Positions 36,334 through 47,100 of a stretch of 64,000 nt of DNA are shown here, piece by piece. Origin of the DNA: Vicia villosa (lineage: Eukaryota; Streptophyta; Magnoliopsida; Fabales; Fabaceae); the NCBI RefSeq assembly GCF_029867415.1, contig NC_081180.1, positions 237,344,823-237,408,822 on the forward strand, given 5' to 3'. Positions within the stretch are counted from its first letter, which is position 1. Every line of letters starts with the position of its first letter. The position numbers were made by a program, and so were the translations under genes. The notes under the pieces were generated by a model that was not told the origin of the DNA, did not search any database, and saw nothing but the letters and a program-made list of their open reading frames with translations.

Positions 36334-36774
36334 GGAAGAGTTTTTGCTAAAGAGAGCAAGATTTTAGAAAGAGTGAAGATATTCTTAGTTTTCTCGGTGT
36401 AGAAGATGAATGGAAGGTGGTATAAAGGCACAAGGTCAAATATTTAAAGGTTTAACGGAAACCCTTTTAAATCTTTTGGGTAAAACCCGAGAGACACGTG
36501 GCGGCTGGTGATTTAATCCAACGGCGGTCGAATGAGTTAGCTTCACTCCTAGTATGTAGGAGTAATGATCAGGAAGTAAGGTTAAAACGTGGGAATGTAA
36601 GTTACGAGAAGACATCTTTGAAAATGACAAGACGTTTCGGAAACAGTGTTATCAGTGATTATGACGTTAGTCAGCAGTCTTGGAACTTTCAAAGATCATA
36701 AAAACGAAATCTTATAATGACAAGAAACGCCTATTTCTGTTGATTCTCGAAACAGGCATTTATTGGGGGCAATT
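36334..36774. other. non-coding part between antisense gene and 3' LTR
   Basis: It contains the upstream region of the antisense gene and the purine-rich TATTGGGGGCAATT just before the 3' LTR (36761-36774), the likely plus-strand primer. No clear TATA box on the minus strand. Confidence 0.5.
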
Positions 36775-37740
36775 TGTTAGCTGAAGATTTCGTTTTATAT
36801 TGTCCTTCGAAGGAGTTGAGAATCGAAGGAAAGATGGTTACTGATGGCCATCCCTTAAAAAGTGAAAGAATGGCTACTGATGGTCATGCCTCGAAGATAC
36901 AGACTTCTAAGTTCGTTGAAGATAGTGAACACTGAAAGACTAATGAAAGTATATGTCTTCGGGACTTAGACAAAATTTATAAAGTATATATTTAAGTGTT
37001 ACTACTTAGCGTGTTTTCATAGTGTTTTTACACTGCCACGCGTCGAAGATGGACTCAGGCGGGAAGATTTGAAATTCGAAGACGGTTTCGTAACCGTTCA
37101 ATAACAGATGGCTTCGCTGGAAGTTCTGATGAGAAACGTGGCAGCAGATTAGTATAGGACCGTTAAGGTCGAAACTAGTATAAATAGGAGTCTTAATGTT
37201 AGGATTCTGTGTATTCATTTTGTACAAATCACTCACATATTTACTCAAGTATCAAGTGTTACGAGAAAGAGTTCGCTGAGAAAATGTACGTATGACACCA
37301 CCATTTTAATACATGTGTATTGTATTTCATTTTCGAATACATTTCTGAGTTACTGCATTCCATTTATTTCTTGTCATTTACATTCCTGTATCTTTATTTT
37401 ACTTTCGAATTTACTTTCATGATCATTTACTTTTAAAGTCTTTAACGTTTCTGCAGTTTAAGATTCTTTATGTTTTAACAATTTTTAAGTTTTATATGTT
37501 ATGTTATTTATTTTTCTTGTTGAAGTTATAATTACGTATAACGAAGCAATTATCAAGATTCTTGAATCGAACAAATACTCATCGAAGAGGATAAATTACG
37601 AATATGATTCAAATGAACATTGATAACAATCTTCTTGACTATGTGTCCTAGGATCAATCTAGTCGATCCTGCAAGTAACCAAATCATATTTATTATAGTT
37701 TGGAAGACTAGCGGTTGTTTACCGGAAATCACCGTAAACA
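36775..37740 (+). repeat. 3' LTR of the Tat element
   Basis: 966 bp, differs from the 5' LTR at two sites noticed (CACGCGTCG versus CACACGTCG near 37038; TGTGTATTC versus TGTGTGTTC near 37210). TATAAATA lies at 37179-37186. Confidence 0.95.
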
Positions 37741-40023
37741 GGTACGACCCACATTGAGGTTGTCTAATGGGTCGTGTAGATGGTTCACGAGTTGGTAGTG
37801 CCCCCCTATTCCTGCGACGACGCCCCCCTCTATTTGGTTCGTCTTGTGCTTGAGTCGACGGCCCCTCAATGAAATCTGGGTCTTCAACATCTGTGGGCCG
37901 TCCTTGACCTCTAGAATTCCCTCCATAGGATAGGCGGGTGCCCGCGGCGCTGTCAAAGCTTTGTCTAGGCGGGTTGAAATTTCTCCTAGTGGGTGCGGCC
38001 TGGAAGTTTTGGAAGTTGGTGGTGGAGCCGGTTTGGTTAAAATACAATGGTTGTGGTGGTGTGTTGAGGTCAAATTGTTGGTTGGTGTACTGTGACGTTG
38101 GTTGGTCGAATGTGGTGTATTGCGGGTATTCTTCTTCTATGCCCATGTCGGGGGTTATTGGTGGTGATCTTGAAGAGCTCCCCGCATGGAACTCTTGGAA
38201 ATGTGATCTGGAAGAGCTGCCTACATGGAATCTTGATTTTGTGGTTGAGGGTGGGATGGAAAAAACTGGTGGTATTGCTGGGAATGTTGTTGGTAAAAAG
38301 GTGTTTGTGGTTGGATTGGTTGTTGGTGGTAACTTTGTTGTTGTTGTTGTTGGTGTTGTTGTGGGTAATGTTGTTGTTGGTAATTTGGTGGTGGTTGTTG
38401 TTGTTGTTGGTAATTTGGTGGCGGTTGTTGTTGTTGTTGGTGGTAATTTGGTGGTGGTTGTTGTTGTCCTCCAAAATATGGAGGTTGTGCTCGCGGGTCA
38501 GCTAAATAGAAAGGGGCAGACACAATCATTTCAGGATTTGTGACTGATCTGTACCAGTTAACATAGTCAACAGTTGGCTTCATTTCTCCCGGCGCCACAG
38601 GAAATTCTAGAACATATTTGGATCGACGAGCCCATATTTTACGCTGATCTATTGCAAACGTCTTGTAATTTTCTACGTACCACTGTTCGCTAACCTTCGC
38701 CAGATGCCAACGTCCCAAACAGTCAGGCTCAGGTGGGTCAGGGATACCTTGATGCATGCCGAATTGGAGCTTCACACGGTCACTTTGGTGCATCTCCACA
38801 GTGGTGAACCGTATGATGGGTGATTTTGTCGTCCAAATAGCCGCCTCGTCAAGGTCGGGTTCGTGATCCAATTCCAAGTAAGGTCTCCAAATAAACTGCA
38901 AAGCAAATAATATTAATTTCAAAATATAGAAGATAGTTAATTTTAAAAATATATTTAGAAAATGGAAATTTTTAGTGGTCTTACCTCTTGGGGTCCAAGT
39001 CGATCTAATACTTGGCGGTAGAAAATGATTTTGGATACAGGCGTATTGGTGTAATCCATTCCGATTGCATTGGACCTAAACACATTAAAAGATATAAATC
39101 AATATAGTTACAAATAATAATAGAATAAAAAGCAGTAATTAAAATAAGATCCAAAAGTTACCTTGAAGCGTAAGGGAAGGCGAAACTGTGTGGATTTGCA
39201 GGGGCCAATACCGGCATTCTCCACCATGCCCATGCTTGTAGCAAGAATGCGCATCCACTAAATGTACAACTATTCTTTTTTGCACATTTGCACAAGGAAC
39301 TATAGAGGTATGCTAACACAGCCGAACCCCAACTATATGTCTTTATTGCATCAATGTCCCCAAGTAAACACAAGTACATAAAATTAACACTATTTCCCGT
39401 GCCTTCGGGAAATAAAAACTTACCAAACAATAACATAATATACATCCTAGTTTTCTGTAGGATACTTTCTTCGTCAGAAAACTCATTCAATTTAAGGTCA
39501 TCATAAGCTAGTTGAAGGCCAGCAAGCTTTATACCTTGTCCCCTACCCCTTTGTCGCCCCTCACCCTCTATTAAATCCACACCCAAGAATTCGACGCATA
39601 GAGCGTTTGGTTGTTGGACATTTCCATACACTGCCTTTCCATTTGTTTTGAGACCCAATAACATGTACACGTCCTCTAGAGTGACGGTACATTCACCCAT
39701 TGGAAGGTGAAAAGTATGGGTCTCAGGCCTCCAACGCTCACACAATGCTAATATAAACTTCATATCAACTTTGCTTTCTGTTAAGTTCATTACCTCACCA
39801 AATCCCGCACGTTTGACGTAGTCCTCAATCAAAGGGTCAGGAGCATTCATCGGTCCAGCACGGGTCCTAAATCTCGTGATATCCTATAAAAAAACATTAC
39901 CCATAAGTATTTGAAATTAGTAAATTTAAGGTGAAAAAAAATTAAGTGTTTACTCAAACTTACAAAATCAGCAATGTTTGCAATGGTTCCTCGATGCTCT
40001 TGACCCATAGTTAGGAGAGACAT
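37741..40023 (-). pseudogene. PMD (MAIN-like) gene of the MULE, disrupted
   Basis: Exons: 40023-39964, 39883-39162, 39075-38985, 38895-37741, with the last few codons at 22081-22059. Three introns of 80, 86 and 89 nt have GT...AG ends and keep frame. The PMD core is at residues 78-97 (FHLPMGECTVTLEDVYMLLG). The C-terminal half has W-Y-R, a Gln/Pro/Asn repeat region (about 38470-38230, QQQPPPNYQQQ units) and an RGGRRRRNRG stretch. A TAG at 38223-38221 (about codon 516) interrupts the otherwise open last exon, and the Tat element cuts off its end. TATAAATA lies at 40125-40118. Lesions are few, so inactivation is recent. Confidence 0.8.
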
Positions 40024-40117
40024 GTTTGTTGATGATGAAACACAAAGTTGCTCTGATGATAAGTTGCTCTGATGAAAGTATAAGAGGTGATGAAGAAAAT
40101 GAACAAGTTTGGGAACA

Positions 40118-40125
40118 TATTTATA
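40118..40125 (-). promoter_or_regulatory. TATA box of the PMD gene
   Basis: TATAAATA on the minus strand about 95 bases before ATG 40023, directly adjoining the 45-bp repeat array at 40146. Confidence 0.6.
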
Positions 40126-40145
40126 GCCAAAATGCATAGGTTATT

Positions 40146-40325
40146 ACGAGATTCCCTACAGTGTTTAGTCTCGTCATGTCTGTGGTGGGGACGAGATTCC
40201 CTGCAGTGTCTTGTCTCGTCATGTCTGTGGTGGGGACGAGATTCTCTGCAGTGTCTTGTCTCGTCATGTCTGTGGTGGGGACGAGATTCCCTGCAGTGTC
40301 TTGTCTTGTCATGTCTGTGGTGGGG
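40146..40325. repeat. 45-bp tandem repeat, four copies
   Basis: Units start at 40146, 40191, 40236 and 40281. Each contains ACGAGATTC and TCTCGTCATG, so each unit has an inverted GACGAGA/TCTCGTC pair. It lies just upstream of the PMD gene's TATA box. As 45 is divisible by 3 it leaves long open frames on both strands, which I take as by-products. Confidence 0.9.
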
Positions 40326-40480
40326 GGACTAGATTGCTATAGAGGCATGCATTCTTGTCATGCTAAATTATGTTATACCATTGCATGCACCGATTTATCA
40401 TAACTTTTATTTTTTATTTAGATGTTTTTATTTTTATTTTAATTCATTTAACACATATACTTATTGCTTCATTTCTTGTG

Positions 40481-40660
40481 CATTAGCCTTGTGTAAGAGG
40501 TGGGGTCGAGAATCTTTTGTGACATGCATTAGTCATGACATATTTGAATCTTGTGCAGAATTTTTGCTTCATTTCTTGCATGCATTAGCCTTGTGTAAGA
40601 GGTGGGGACGAGAATCTTTTGTGACATGCATTAGTCTCGTCTTATCATAATTTTTAATTC
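40481..40660. repeat. ~102-bp direct repeats with GACGAGA motif, left cluster
   Basis: GTGTAAGAGGTGGGG...CGAGAATCTTTTGTGACATGCATTAG occurs at 40491 and 40593. It is related to the right cluster at 42030-42250. Confidence 0.8.
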
Positions 40661-40870
40661 ATTTAAAACATATAATTATAATAGATTTTGAGGATTTTAT
40701 ATTAAACTAGCGCAGATATATATATTATGGAAAACATTAATTCATTCATTAATTAAAAAGGTACATTGACAATAACCAACACAGAAACTAAAACATCTAA
40801 GAAAATAACACATAACAACTTGTAGTACACGCTCGATCATTGCAACAAACACAACAACACTTAATCTAAA

Positions 40871-41194
40871 CTACTCGAGTATCACTGCAAGAACAAGTGG
40901 ATTTTCAATGCCTCGGTTAACCTCTCCACTGTGTGTCCAAAACATTAGATCCACGTTCACACCGTCTTTCACACGGTCCCAATAATACATGTAGGTGCCT
41001 TCTGGATTATTATCCGTCAACGTAATGTATGGACAACGGTAATCTATCTGTTTAACTTTTCTGGTCGGACCATCTAGTTGACGAAACCCAGTGTTGATGG
41101 CTCTAACAATTCTCTGGAAATTCCAATGGGGGTTAAGGCAGACACGCATGTGACTACCTTCCTCAAAAAAGACGACAGCCCAAACTGAGTTCAT
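40871..41194 (-). CDS. small MULE-borne gene, unknown function (107 aa)
   Basis: ATG at 41194 is the first methionine codon after a TATAAAT box at 41265-41259; the frame upstream is open but lacks an ATG. The product begins MNSVWAVVFFEEGSHMRVCL and has a C-terminal half rich in aromatic residues (YMYYWDRV, DLMFWTH). No signal peptide, metal-binding set or known domain is recognised. The compact size suggests a single small domain. It lies between the two repeat clusters, in the same direction as its neighbour and the PMD gene. No damage is visible. Confidence 0.6.
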   Translation of the reverse strand: MNSVWAVVFFEEGSHMRVCLNPHWNFQRIVRAINTGFRQLDGPTRKVKQIDYRCPYITLTDNNPEGTYMYYWDRVKDGVNVDLMFWTHSGEVNRGIENPLVLAVILE

Positions 41195-41258
41195 TTTTAG
41201 TGTTTGCAGTAAGAATGAAGAAAGAGTTGGTACTTCAACTCCACACACACACACCTTT

Positions 41259-41265
41259 ATTTATA
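41259..41265 (-). promoter_or_regulatory. TATA box of the 107-aa gene
   Basis: TATAAAT on the minus strand, 65 bases before the start codon. Confidence 0.55.
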
Positions 41266-41423
41266 GTGGGTGAAATACAGAGGAAAGTAATTTTGATAAT
41301 TATTAATAACTTAAATACTAATTGGAAACTTTGTAATGTTAAAAAAACATTTCATTAATATATGCTCAGAGCATTTAATTGGACGGTACAGAAGTAGCTG
41401 AAATGATAAAGAAACTGCAACAT

Positions 41424-41792
41424 CTAGGATATTACAACGGTTAGGACAATGTCTTCTCTGTCCTCCATCATTCGAGTGCATTGAATGTCGTCCTCCATCG
41501 TCTCCCACCAACGCTGTCTTTCAAGAAAAACACCTCCCCTTGTTCTAAGTCTCTTGATAGATCTGATTTGTTCGCCTGGACTCCACTCTCCCTCCAAAAA
41601 CCTGAGAAGGGTTCTCTTAAGCTGGTCCATGGATTGAATGTTCCAAAACATTACCTGCATGGGAGGTTTGACGGCAGAGAAAATAACGTATCCGTTCCTT
41701 CGAACAAGGGGAGGTTGATAGTCCAAACGCCTTACAGGTGGTGGAGGCTCAGTAGTCCGGTGCGTGCTATCTGGCCGTATTCGAGATCTCAT
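41424..41792 (-). CDS. small MULE-borne gene, unknown function (122 aa)
   Basis: ATG at 41792 gives MRSRIRPDSTH; the frame is open further upstream but without ATG, and TATAAAT at 41837-41831 would place transcription start just ahead of this codon. Residues 12-35 are Pro/Arg-rich (TEPPPPVRRLDYQPPLVRR), followed by a segment with VMFWNIQSMDQLKRTLLRFL that could be helical, and an acidic/Met-rich region before a hydrophobic end (DIVLTVVIS). No known domain is recognised. It is basic overall in its first two thirds, so nucleic-acid binding is possible but unproven. Intact. Confidence 0.55.
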   Translation of the reverse strand: MRSRIRPDSTHRTTEPPPPVRRLDYQPPLVRRNGYVIFSAVKPPMQVMFWNIQSMDQLKRTLLRFLEGEWSPGEQIRSIKRLRTRGGVFLERQRWWETMEDDIQCTRMMEDREDIVLTVVIS

Positions 41793-41830
41793 TTTTTTCG
41801 TGTGTGTACTGATGCACACAGGAAACCCTA

Positions 41831-41837
41831 ATTTATA
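41831..41837 (-). promoter_or_regulatory. TATA box of the 122-aa gene
   Basis: TATAAAT on the minus strand, about 40 bases before ATG 41792. Confidence 0.55.
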
Positions 41838-42029
41838 GAGGGACAATTAGGGTTTCATATACAAGGGAAAAACATAAATAATAATTTTGAAGAATAAAAA
41901 TTAGGGCCCCACATGGTCCCCATCTGTTTTCTGTCCTTCGCATGCGTCCGAAACGAGTTCCTGTACCCTAGCATGCGCCTGTAATGATTCCTGAAGCGAT
42001 TCCTGATAGATTCCTGCAACGATTCCCCC

Positions 42030-42250
42030 TATCTTCATGCATGCAGCCCTATCTTTTGTGGCATGCAATAGTCTTGTCAAAGTTACAATCTTGTGCAGAA
42101 TTATTGCTTCATTTCTTGCATGCATTACCTTTGTGTAAGAGGTGGGGACGAGATTCTTTTGTGGCATGCATTAGTCTTGTCAAAGTTACTATCTTGTGCA
42201 GAATTATTGCTTCATTTCTTGCATGCATTACCCTTGTGTAAGAGGTGGTG
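42030..42250. repeat. ~104-bp direct repeats with GACGAGA motif, right cluster
   Basis: GTGTAAGAGGTGGGGACGAGATTC at 42133, a truncated copy at 42237, and partial units before 42130; each also carries CATGCATTA and TTGTGCAGAATTATTGCTTC. It ends immediately before the mudrA TATA-like box. Confidence 0.8.
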
Positions 42251-42255
42251 CATGA

Positions 42256-42263
42256 TATATAGG
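42256..42263 (+). promoter_or_regulatory. TATA-like box of the mudrA transposase
   Basis: TATATAGG, 108 bases before ATG 42371, abutting the repeat cluster. Confidence 0.5.
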
Positions 42264-42370
42264 AACTACTTCACATACTATTTTTTACAACCAACACAAT
42301 TCTCCCAAACATTTCTTCCTTTTACAACACAATTCTCACATTTCTTCTTTCACAAACACATATCAAAATT

Positions 42371-44121
42371 ATGGCATCCACCTCGCAGTACAAGGTTCGT
42401 GTTCATATGAATGGTGAGACATACCACTGCGACACAAACGGTTTTCTATTTAGAAACACAAACTCAACACGTTTTGCTCTAAATAGACAATCAGATTTCT
42501 CCTATCTAAAAAGGAAAATCGAATCCAAAATAAGAGAACCAGTGTCTCAGATATTTTACCGACAACCCCTTCTTCAACCTAACAACTCAGTCATGTTTTG
42601 TCAATCACAAATAACAACTGACTTAGAGGTCCAAAACATGTTCCTCACCCATGAGTATTTTGGTTATGATTATCTGGAACTGTACATAGTGGTTGAACAA
42701 AATGCTCCTTCGCAAAATATTCAGTCACAAGTTATTGATCCTGTTGTTGATGACGAACAACAACCCGAACATGTCATTGACGAAGAAACTGATATAGAAG
42801 ATGTTGTTGATGAGTTGGTGAATCGTGAATCCGAAGATGAAGGTGACGAAGAAGTTCCAGTACCGGATACACATGCATATTCACCTCCGGCACATTTCAC
42901 AACGCTTAATTTAGGAGAGGACGAGCCATCGTCCGATATGTTCTACAATCCATATATGAGGTCAAGCGAGGAGTTAAAAGAGGGTGACACGTTTCGTTCG
43001 AAGGATGATTGTCTGTTGGCTATAAAAAATTGGCACTTAGCAAATTGTGTTGATTTTAAAGCCGATCGATCAAATCCAGAGAGAGTCAGTATTGCATGCA
43101 AAAACCCGGAGTGTGGATACATGCTGAAGGCATCATTCAGAAAGAAGTTTAACGCGTGGGTGATACGTTCGATATCTCAAGCCCACACCTGCGTCACCAC
43201 TAACATGGCGCAAGATCATCGAAAACTCAGTCATGACATGATATGTCATACCATCATTCCTCTGGTCGAAACTGACCCATCCCTGAAGGTGAAGACAATT
43301 ATTTCTCATTGCGTTTCTGTGTTCAAATACAGACCTTCGTGCATAAAGGCTTGGTTGGCGAAACAGAAAGCAATTGAAAAAGTCTACGGCAACTGGGAGG
43401 AATCGTACCAACAACTTCCTCGCTACCTGGCTGCACTGCAATTGTATTCACCTGGGACTGTTAGTATATTGGAGACACTGCCGGCACAGTCCCAGGACGG
43501 AACCCCTCTCGAAGGTAATGGAATCTTCCATAGACTATTCTGGGCGTTTCGACCATGCATCGTCGGTTTTGGTTTTTGCAAGCCGATTATTCAAATTGAT
43601 GGAACGTGGCTGTATGGGAAATACAAGGGAACTTTGTTGATGGCGGTCGTGCAGGATGGAAATAGCAACATTTTTCCAATAGCCTTTGCTTTGGTAAAAG
43701 GAGAAACAACTGCTGCTTGGGGTTTCTTTCTGAAGAATCTCCGAGCTAGAGTCGCTCCACAACCTAATCTTTGTTTGATTTCTGACAGGCACGCTTCTAT
43801 TGACAGCGCATACAACAATCCGGCAAATGGTTGGCACAACCCTCCCTCTAAGCATGTCTACTGTATTAGGCATATAGCACAAAATTTTATGAGAGAGATC
43901 AAGGATAAATTTTTGAAGAACCACTTGGTGAACGCGGGGTATGCCTTAAACCAACCTGGATTTCAATACTACCGCCGAGAAATAGCGTTGACAAATCCAG
44001 ATGCAGGGAGGTGGATTGACAGCATTGATAGAGCAAGATGGACTAGGTCATACGACGATGGGGCTAGGTGGGGCCACATGACTACAAATCTTGTGGAATC
44101 AATGAACGGGGTTTTCAAAGG
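42371..44121 (+). pseudogene. mudrA-type MULE transposase, 3' truncated by Ogre LTR
   Basis: ATG 42371 begins an open frame of 583 codons up to the LTR. The N-terminal ~110 residues precede an acidic stretch (about 120-160). A Mutator DNA-binding-type domain follows (about 205-290, with C-K-N-P-E-C and A-H-T-C zinc ligands), then the MULE transposase core: D410 in IQIDGTWLYG, D472 in LISDRH, the C-I-R-H motif, and E576 in TTNLVESMN complete the DDE triad. The protein would normally continue with a SWIM zinc finger (CxCxnCxH), lost here because the Ogre LTR begins eight codons after E576. It cuts and joins the element's ends in the nucleus; this copy is inactive. Confidence 0.9.
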
Positions 44122-47100
44122 TGTCATACCCCAAAATTTGCCCACTCAAGATCATTTGAATATCAAAGTCTCAAATGAGTAGATACTCTCCTAATCAACT
44201 ACCCTTCAAACTAGGGTTTTGTTCTTCTCAAAGAAAAGTCAACTTCTGACACCTCAAGTGGACTTCGTGGATTCTTATATGTTTCAAAGAGATCCCATAC
44301 CAAGTTTCAAGCCTCGATTCAAAAGATTGCTCATTCAATGGCCCGAACGACCAATAATCGACTGGTTAACCTAAAAGTCAAACTATGGTCAAACCACAGT
44401 CAAAACTCCCGATTCTAGGGAAACGTTAACATTTCTATGTTATATTCATCATTTGATCAAAATTTGACCATGATTCATCAAGAAAAAGGTCCAAAATCAT
44501 CAAAGGAAAAGGTTACTAAATTAGGGTTTTAAAGGGAAAGTCAACGGAAATTTGACCGATCATAACTCTCACATGGTTCATCAAAAATTGCCCAACCAAA
44601 GCCTATTCTCAAGGAAATTTCATTTTTCTACAACTTTGATGTTGGGTCTAAAGTCAAGAAATGCACCAGTTGGATGATACAGGCCAAAACATGACAGGTC
44701 CTCTTAGGGACTCGCAAAAAGCAGTTTTCTCGCACAAGCCATATCGTCAAGATAAAACCTCCAAATGAGAAAAAGTTTCCAAAGTAGCTTGTAGAGGACA
44801 TCATAAGCTTTCCAAAAAGTCCTAGAACACCTTCATACGATAAAAATTGGATGATTTATGATCGATGCAAGTTGGACAAAGTTTGAGAAATGCATAAAAC
44901 CACAATTGAGAAATTTTGTTTTTTTTTTAGCAATGGGCCTATACTTCATTGTTGACCACGAAATTGCATCTTCATAAGAGGCCCATGGATTAATTTTCAT
45001 TTATTTTATGGATTTATTCTATTAATTTTGTAATTTATTAATTTAAATTCAATTTTAAAAGAAATAAAATCATAATTTAATGGTAAAGAGATCATGTGTG
45101 TCATTTCCAAATATTTAAGGACCCCACATGTGTGCAAAAGTCGTGTGAAAATATGAAAGGAAGGTTTGAGACAAAATCTTGAAGTTTTGGAAAGTTTTCA
45201 AAAAATGTTTTGGAAAGAAATCATGACATTTCCACACTTTGATGATAATGATTCTTTCCATTTTGTTTCAACCCTAAATTTGGTCCATATATAATCACAA
45301 ATCATGCAGCCACAAGACAAGAGAGGGTAGCCGCTCAAGCATCGTTCAAAAACTCCAAAAATTATAAAAAAAAGCATTATTTTCGTTTTCAGATTCCCGG
45401 CCATTATCAGTTCCAACCAAGCATTCCAATCTCTTCCTGGATTAATTTAGAGTAAGTTTGGGGCGATGCATGATTCCCATATTGCATAGACACCATAATC
45501 ATGCTTGTTCATATTATTTTTTCTTTTTATTTTCGTTTTCCATATTTCAATAAGTTTTAATTTGGTTCGATGCTTTTAATGTGTTTATGGTGACATGTAG
45601 AACAGGTTTAACGTATAATACGAAAGCTTTGAGCCTTGTATGGAGAAACACCATGGTTAGGGCTTTAAGCTAGGGCGTTTTCGTGCACCATGTTATAGAC
45701 CGTTTCCGGCCCAAACGACCCCACCAATGGATTCGTAAGGGTCGAATTAGGGGAGTAGGATCCTTTTTATTCGTTTAATTGTGTTATTTTGCAGGTTTGT
45801 AAATGTCCAGGAATTGCTACAAAAATATATTTGCAGGGCTGTAGTTAAATGGTAGCAAATCCGCAGCTATTTATTTGCAGAACAAAGGCATTGGAGAAGA
45901 TGATGACATGGCAAGCTTGGTCTATCCTTTGACCGCATGCGCCGTATTGTGATTGGCCAGTCAAAACTTCTCCCATCTCTCTCCAGCGCTGATTCGTTCG
46001 TTCCAATAAATGGGGCCCAGCGTTTGACTATCAATTTGAAAGACCATTGGACACACGTTTTGAACTTATACGTTTTTGTTTGACAGATTAACAAAGCAAT
46101 GAACACAGCACAGGTGGTCAGTGCGTTTTGCCAATTACCCCCAGATCCTGGGTTCGATCCACAGCATGACCAATTTTTCTTTTTTTCTTTTTCATATGCT
46201 TTCTTTTACAAATTGATAAGTAGTAATTAGGTTTATATAATTTAGTGGTAAATTAAAATAATTAGCTTCTAACCATTAGGATTAATTTATTAATATTGGA
46301 ATTAGGACTAACATTAAATTTTAGTTTAATTAATCAAACTTTTTATTTATTTATTAATTTAACTTAATATAATTAAGATATAAATTAATTAGGTTTTAAC
46401 TAGTTTAATTACATTAAAATAAAAATAATTAGTTTCTAGTTTTTCTTTTTATTTTATTTTAACTTTAGATATAATTTTAATTTTTGATTTAATCAAACAA
46501 TTTTAATTTAGTTTAATTTGCTAATTAACCATCAAATCATTTTAATAATTTTCGATTTCTTCTCTCATCTCAAAATCCCGTGTATGGCGCATGTTTGATT
46601 TAACTTATTTATTTTATTCAAGATATTAGAATGTACATAGGTGAAAAAATGTAAAAATCATAGTGAATATCTTTATGTTTCTGCACTTTATTTTCTGTAT
46701 ATATTTAACTGCTAGATGTATGCTTAGGATTGTATGAAAAGACTAAATAATTGAACGTTAGCTCACCTAATTCAATATAACATAACTGAATTCAACTCAC
46801 GTGATTGATGCACTCACTCACCCTTAGGGTACGCCCCTCTTTGGTTGCCTTCGATTATAAGGTCGTGTCCCTCGAAATGTAGAGGTACCCATTAGCAAAG
46901 GTCCCTCGATATAAAATCGTCACTAAGTCCCTCGATGACCCTCGATTGTTGCCTACGAAAAAGTGACGATCGTCCCTTCGAAATTGCTAAGGGTACCTCT
47001 ATCATGTTGCCTTCAACGACCTCGATGACCCTTCGATGACCCGCACGTCCAATATAAACAAGGATTTCCTATTTCTATATAGTATGGATAATCCTAGGAA

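Larger units (their letters stand above)
22087..37740 (+). mobile_element. Tat-lineage Ty3/gypsy retrotransposon, 15.65 kb, very young, with antisense genes
   Basis: Identical-length 966-bp LTRs (22087-23052, 36775-37740) differ at only two positions seen by eye. Order: LTR, primer site TGGCACGCCCAGTGGGAC (23056-23073), gag-protease, RT-RNase H-integrase (gypsy order), two antisense genes, purine tract, LTR. The flanks GGAAC (22082-22086) and GGTAC (37741-37745) fit a 5-bp target duplication with one change. All long ORFs are open, so the copy may be mobile. Antisense extra ORFs with PMD homology are known from the Tat lineage. The target is the extreme 3' coding end of the MULE's PMD gene, in opposite orientation. 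Confidence 0.93.
37741..44121 (+). mobile_element. right piece of the split MULE: PMD gene, two small genes, mudrA
   Basis: Continuation of 21598-22086. Order along + : PMD gene (-), 45-bp repeat array, ~103-bp repeats, small gene (-), small gene (-), ~103-bp repeats, mudrA transposase (+). The right end is cut at 44121 by the Ogre 5' LTR inside the transposase, so the right terminal inverted repeat is missing. Excluding the Tat insertion about 6.9 kb of the element remains. It would originally have been autonomous. Confidence 0.7.

Noticed and set aside
22087..37740. Endogenous retrovirus or pararetrovirus with an envelope gene
   Set aside because: The extra ORFs are antisense, lack signal peptides and membrane spans, and one has PMD homology; gene order and primer site fit a Tat retrotransposon.
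37553..38146. A 197-residue minus-strand ORF as a complete gene
   Set aside because: It is the end of the PMD gene read through into the Tat LTR; chimeric and not a native product.
37938..38543. Plus-strand ORFs rich in Val/Leu/Gly
   Set aside because: Antisense of the Gln/Pro/Asn-rich tail of the PMD gene, whose minus-strand frame has introns and domain support.
40087..40403. Repetitive ORFs on both strands, and a CRISPR-like look of regular repeats
   Set aside because: A 45-bp direct tandem repeat without unique spacers, in a plant genome; open frames arise because 45 is divisible by 3.
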